6,091 bases of DNA, taken from positions 1 to 6,091 of the forward strand of contig JAFUBJ010000320.1 in NCBI GenBank assembly GCA_017460265.1, read 5' to 3'. Numbering within the stretch: position 1 is the stretch's first letter; each line of letters begins with the position of its first letter. Under the pieces are notes generated by a model. The model ran no database searches. It was given only the letters and a program-made list of their open reading frames with translations, and had not been told where the DNA came from. Shown here in pieces: positions 5,139-6,091 of this stretch. The position numbers and the translations under genes were made by a program. Source of the stretch: Atopobiaceae bacterium (GTDB lineage Bacteria > Actinomycetota > Coriobacteriia > Coriobacteriales > Atopobiaceae).

Positions 5139-6091
5139 GTGCGGCAGCGGAACCGGCAACCATGCCGCTCTTCCATGCCCACGCGAGGTTGAACCCGCCG
5201 CAGTCGGCATCAACGTCAAGGGCCTCTCCGCAGGCAAAGAGCCACGGATGCTCGCGGGAAGCAAGCGTCGTGGGGTCAAACTGGTCCGTCTTGAACCCGC
5301 CGCGCGTGACCTGCGCGTGCTGTGGCTCTGCCGGCCCCATGATGCGGAAGGGCAGTCGCTTGACAAGCGACACAAGCGCCTCTGCGTCAGTCGTGGGGGT
5401 TGTCCCTTCCATGTCCGGGAGCTGCCACCGCTCTTTTGCCATCCTCTCGAGCACGCCGGCTATGACGGGATCGATGACCCCATCAAGCACGCCCGACGCA
5501 AACGATCCGCTGGCAGCGGGGTCGACGATGCGGATGAGCTCGGCTTCCAGCAGGTCGGGCACGAGGTCGAGCTCCACGAGGTCTCCGGGCTCGGCTCGTC
5601 GGGAGAGGTCAAAGACCACCACACCCGATATGCCGTAGTCGCGGAAGAGGACGGTTCCCCGGTCGCGCCAGCCACGCGCGGTCCGTCCTTCCTTTGCGAG
5701 GGAGACCAACGCGTCCGCCTTCCTGCCGTCAAGTGCGCGCAAGGGGGAGTCCTCGCAGGCGATGGGGCAGAGCACGGGCGTGCGTGGGGCGGTGTGCAGG
5801 CCGAGGTCGATGGCGGCGGGCAGGCCCTCTCCTCCCGAGGCGATGACAACGGCCTTGGCGTTGGGGAGCGCGAAGGCCCTCGTGTCAGAGAAGGCCTCAA
5901 GACAGACCACCTCGACACTCATCCCCCCGCTTCCGCCCGTGATCTGGGCATGAGGCATGCGGGTGTCGACAAGGCTCATGCCCACGACCTCGCGAGCGGG
6001 GGCAAGCACGACGCCCGCCCTTCGTGCACGGGAAAGGAGGACGTTGCGTACGCATGCGGCCTGAAGGCTCATGGGATAGAGACGCCCGTCC
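5122..6091 (-). CDS. HI0933/YhiN/BaiN-family flavoprotein (5'-truncated)
   Basis: The gene enters from the right edge on the minus strand; about 322 residues of a family usually near 400 are visible, so the N-terminal FAD-binding GxGxxG segment lies outside. The ATG at 6072 is not the start: the codons before it read DGRLYP, and GRLYPMSLQAACV matches the internal GRxYPxSxxAxxV signature of this family. Other landmarks are the AVVIASGGEGLP segment, the inserted beta-rich domain around LFRDYGISGVVVFDLSR, the VTRGGF segment, and the C-terminal CGEALDVDADCGGFNLAWAWKSGMVAG-like region (two or three family-typical Gly clusters contacting FAD). Members are annotated as NAD(P)/FAD-dependent oxidoreductases or 'aminoacetone oxidase family' proteins, and BaiN has been linked to bile acid dehydroxylation; the substrate here cannot be told. 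Its stop overlaps the start of the COG2509 gene, so the two are co-translated. Confidence 0.9.
   Translation of the reverse strand, partial: DGRLYPMSLQAACVRNVLLSRARRAGVVLAPAREVVGMSLVDTRMPHAQITGGSGGMSVEVVCLEAFSDTRAFALPNAKAVVIASGGEGLPAAIDLGLHTAPRTPVLCPIACEDSPLRALDGRKADALVSLAKEGRTARGWRDRGTVLFRDYGISGVVVFDLSRRAEPGDLVELDLVPDLLEAELIRIVDPAASGSFASGVLDGVIDPVIAGVLERMAKERWQLPDMEGTTPTTDAEALVSLVKRLPFRIMGPAEPQHAQVTRGGFKTDQFDPTTLASREHPWLFACGEALDVDADCGGFNLAWAWKSGMVAGSAAARRALA

Noticed and set aside
5126..5182. A 19-residue N-terminal extension of the COG2509 protein from ATG 5182
   Set aside because: ATG 5125 has a GGAGGG site and an ATGA overlap, and the protein begins with the family-typical short first strand there.
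4847..5638. A 263-codon open frame on the plus strand
   Set aside because: It runs antisense across the junction of the two well-supported flavoprotein genes, has a low-complexity Ser/Arg-rich composition typical of GC-rich antisense frames, and matches no family.
1..6091. CRISPR arrays, tRNA genes, insertion sequences or long direct repeats
   Set aside because: No regularly spaced repeats, cloverleaf-like segments, transposase fragments or terminal repeats were noticed by reading both strands.

Overview
The window looks like chromosomal DNA from a GC-rich anaerobic actinobacterium, most probably class Coriobacteriia (Olsenella/Atopobium/Collinsella relatives). This rests on GC-rich coding sequence with strong GC third positions, a split transketolase (separate C-terminal subunit), and the style of the flavoproteins and TerD-like protein. 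It is an inference from composition and gene content, not a proven placement. No mobile element, CRISPR array, tRNA or rRNA was seen.

Layout: (1) Bases 1-386, plus strand: the 3' end of a split-transketolase C-terminal subunit gene, closed by a good intrinsic terminator (410-444). (2) Bases 387-618: an intergenic region with that terminator, a second larger imperfect hairpin (452-497), a candidate sigma70-type promoter (502-532) and a purine-rich ribosome binding site. (3) Bases 619-3395, plus strand: a two-gene unit. The first gene encodes a 678-residue protein with a long helical N-terminal part and a C-terminal TerD-like domain. The second, 32 bases downstream, encodes a 235-residue protein that joins a HEPN-like domain carrying an R-x4-H motif to a pair of CBS domains. 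(4) Bases 3396-3466: a short convergent junction. (5) Bases 3467-6091, minus strand: two flavoprotein genes joined by a 4-base ATGA overlap. The upstream one is an HI0933/YhiN/BaiN-family protein cut by the window end; the downstream one is a COG2509-type FAD-dependent dehydrogenase.

The transketolase subunit belongs to the non-oxidative pentose phosphate pathway, and the flavoprotein pair looks like redox housekeeping of unknown substrate. The part most likely to hold something undescribed is the middle cassette. TerD domains are known from stress and chemical-defence systems, HEPN domains with R-x4-6-H motifs are often RNases, and CBS pairs usually sense adenine nucleotides. A two-gene stress or defence module in which a nucleotide-sensing HEPN protein works with a TerD-like scaffold is a reasonable hypothesis, but it is not shown by sequence alone.
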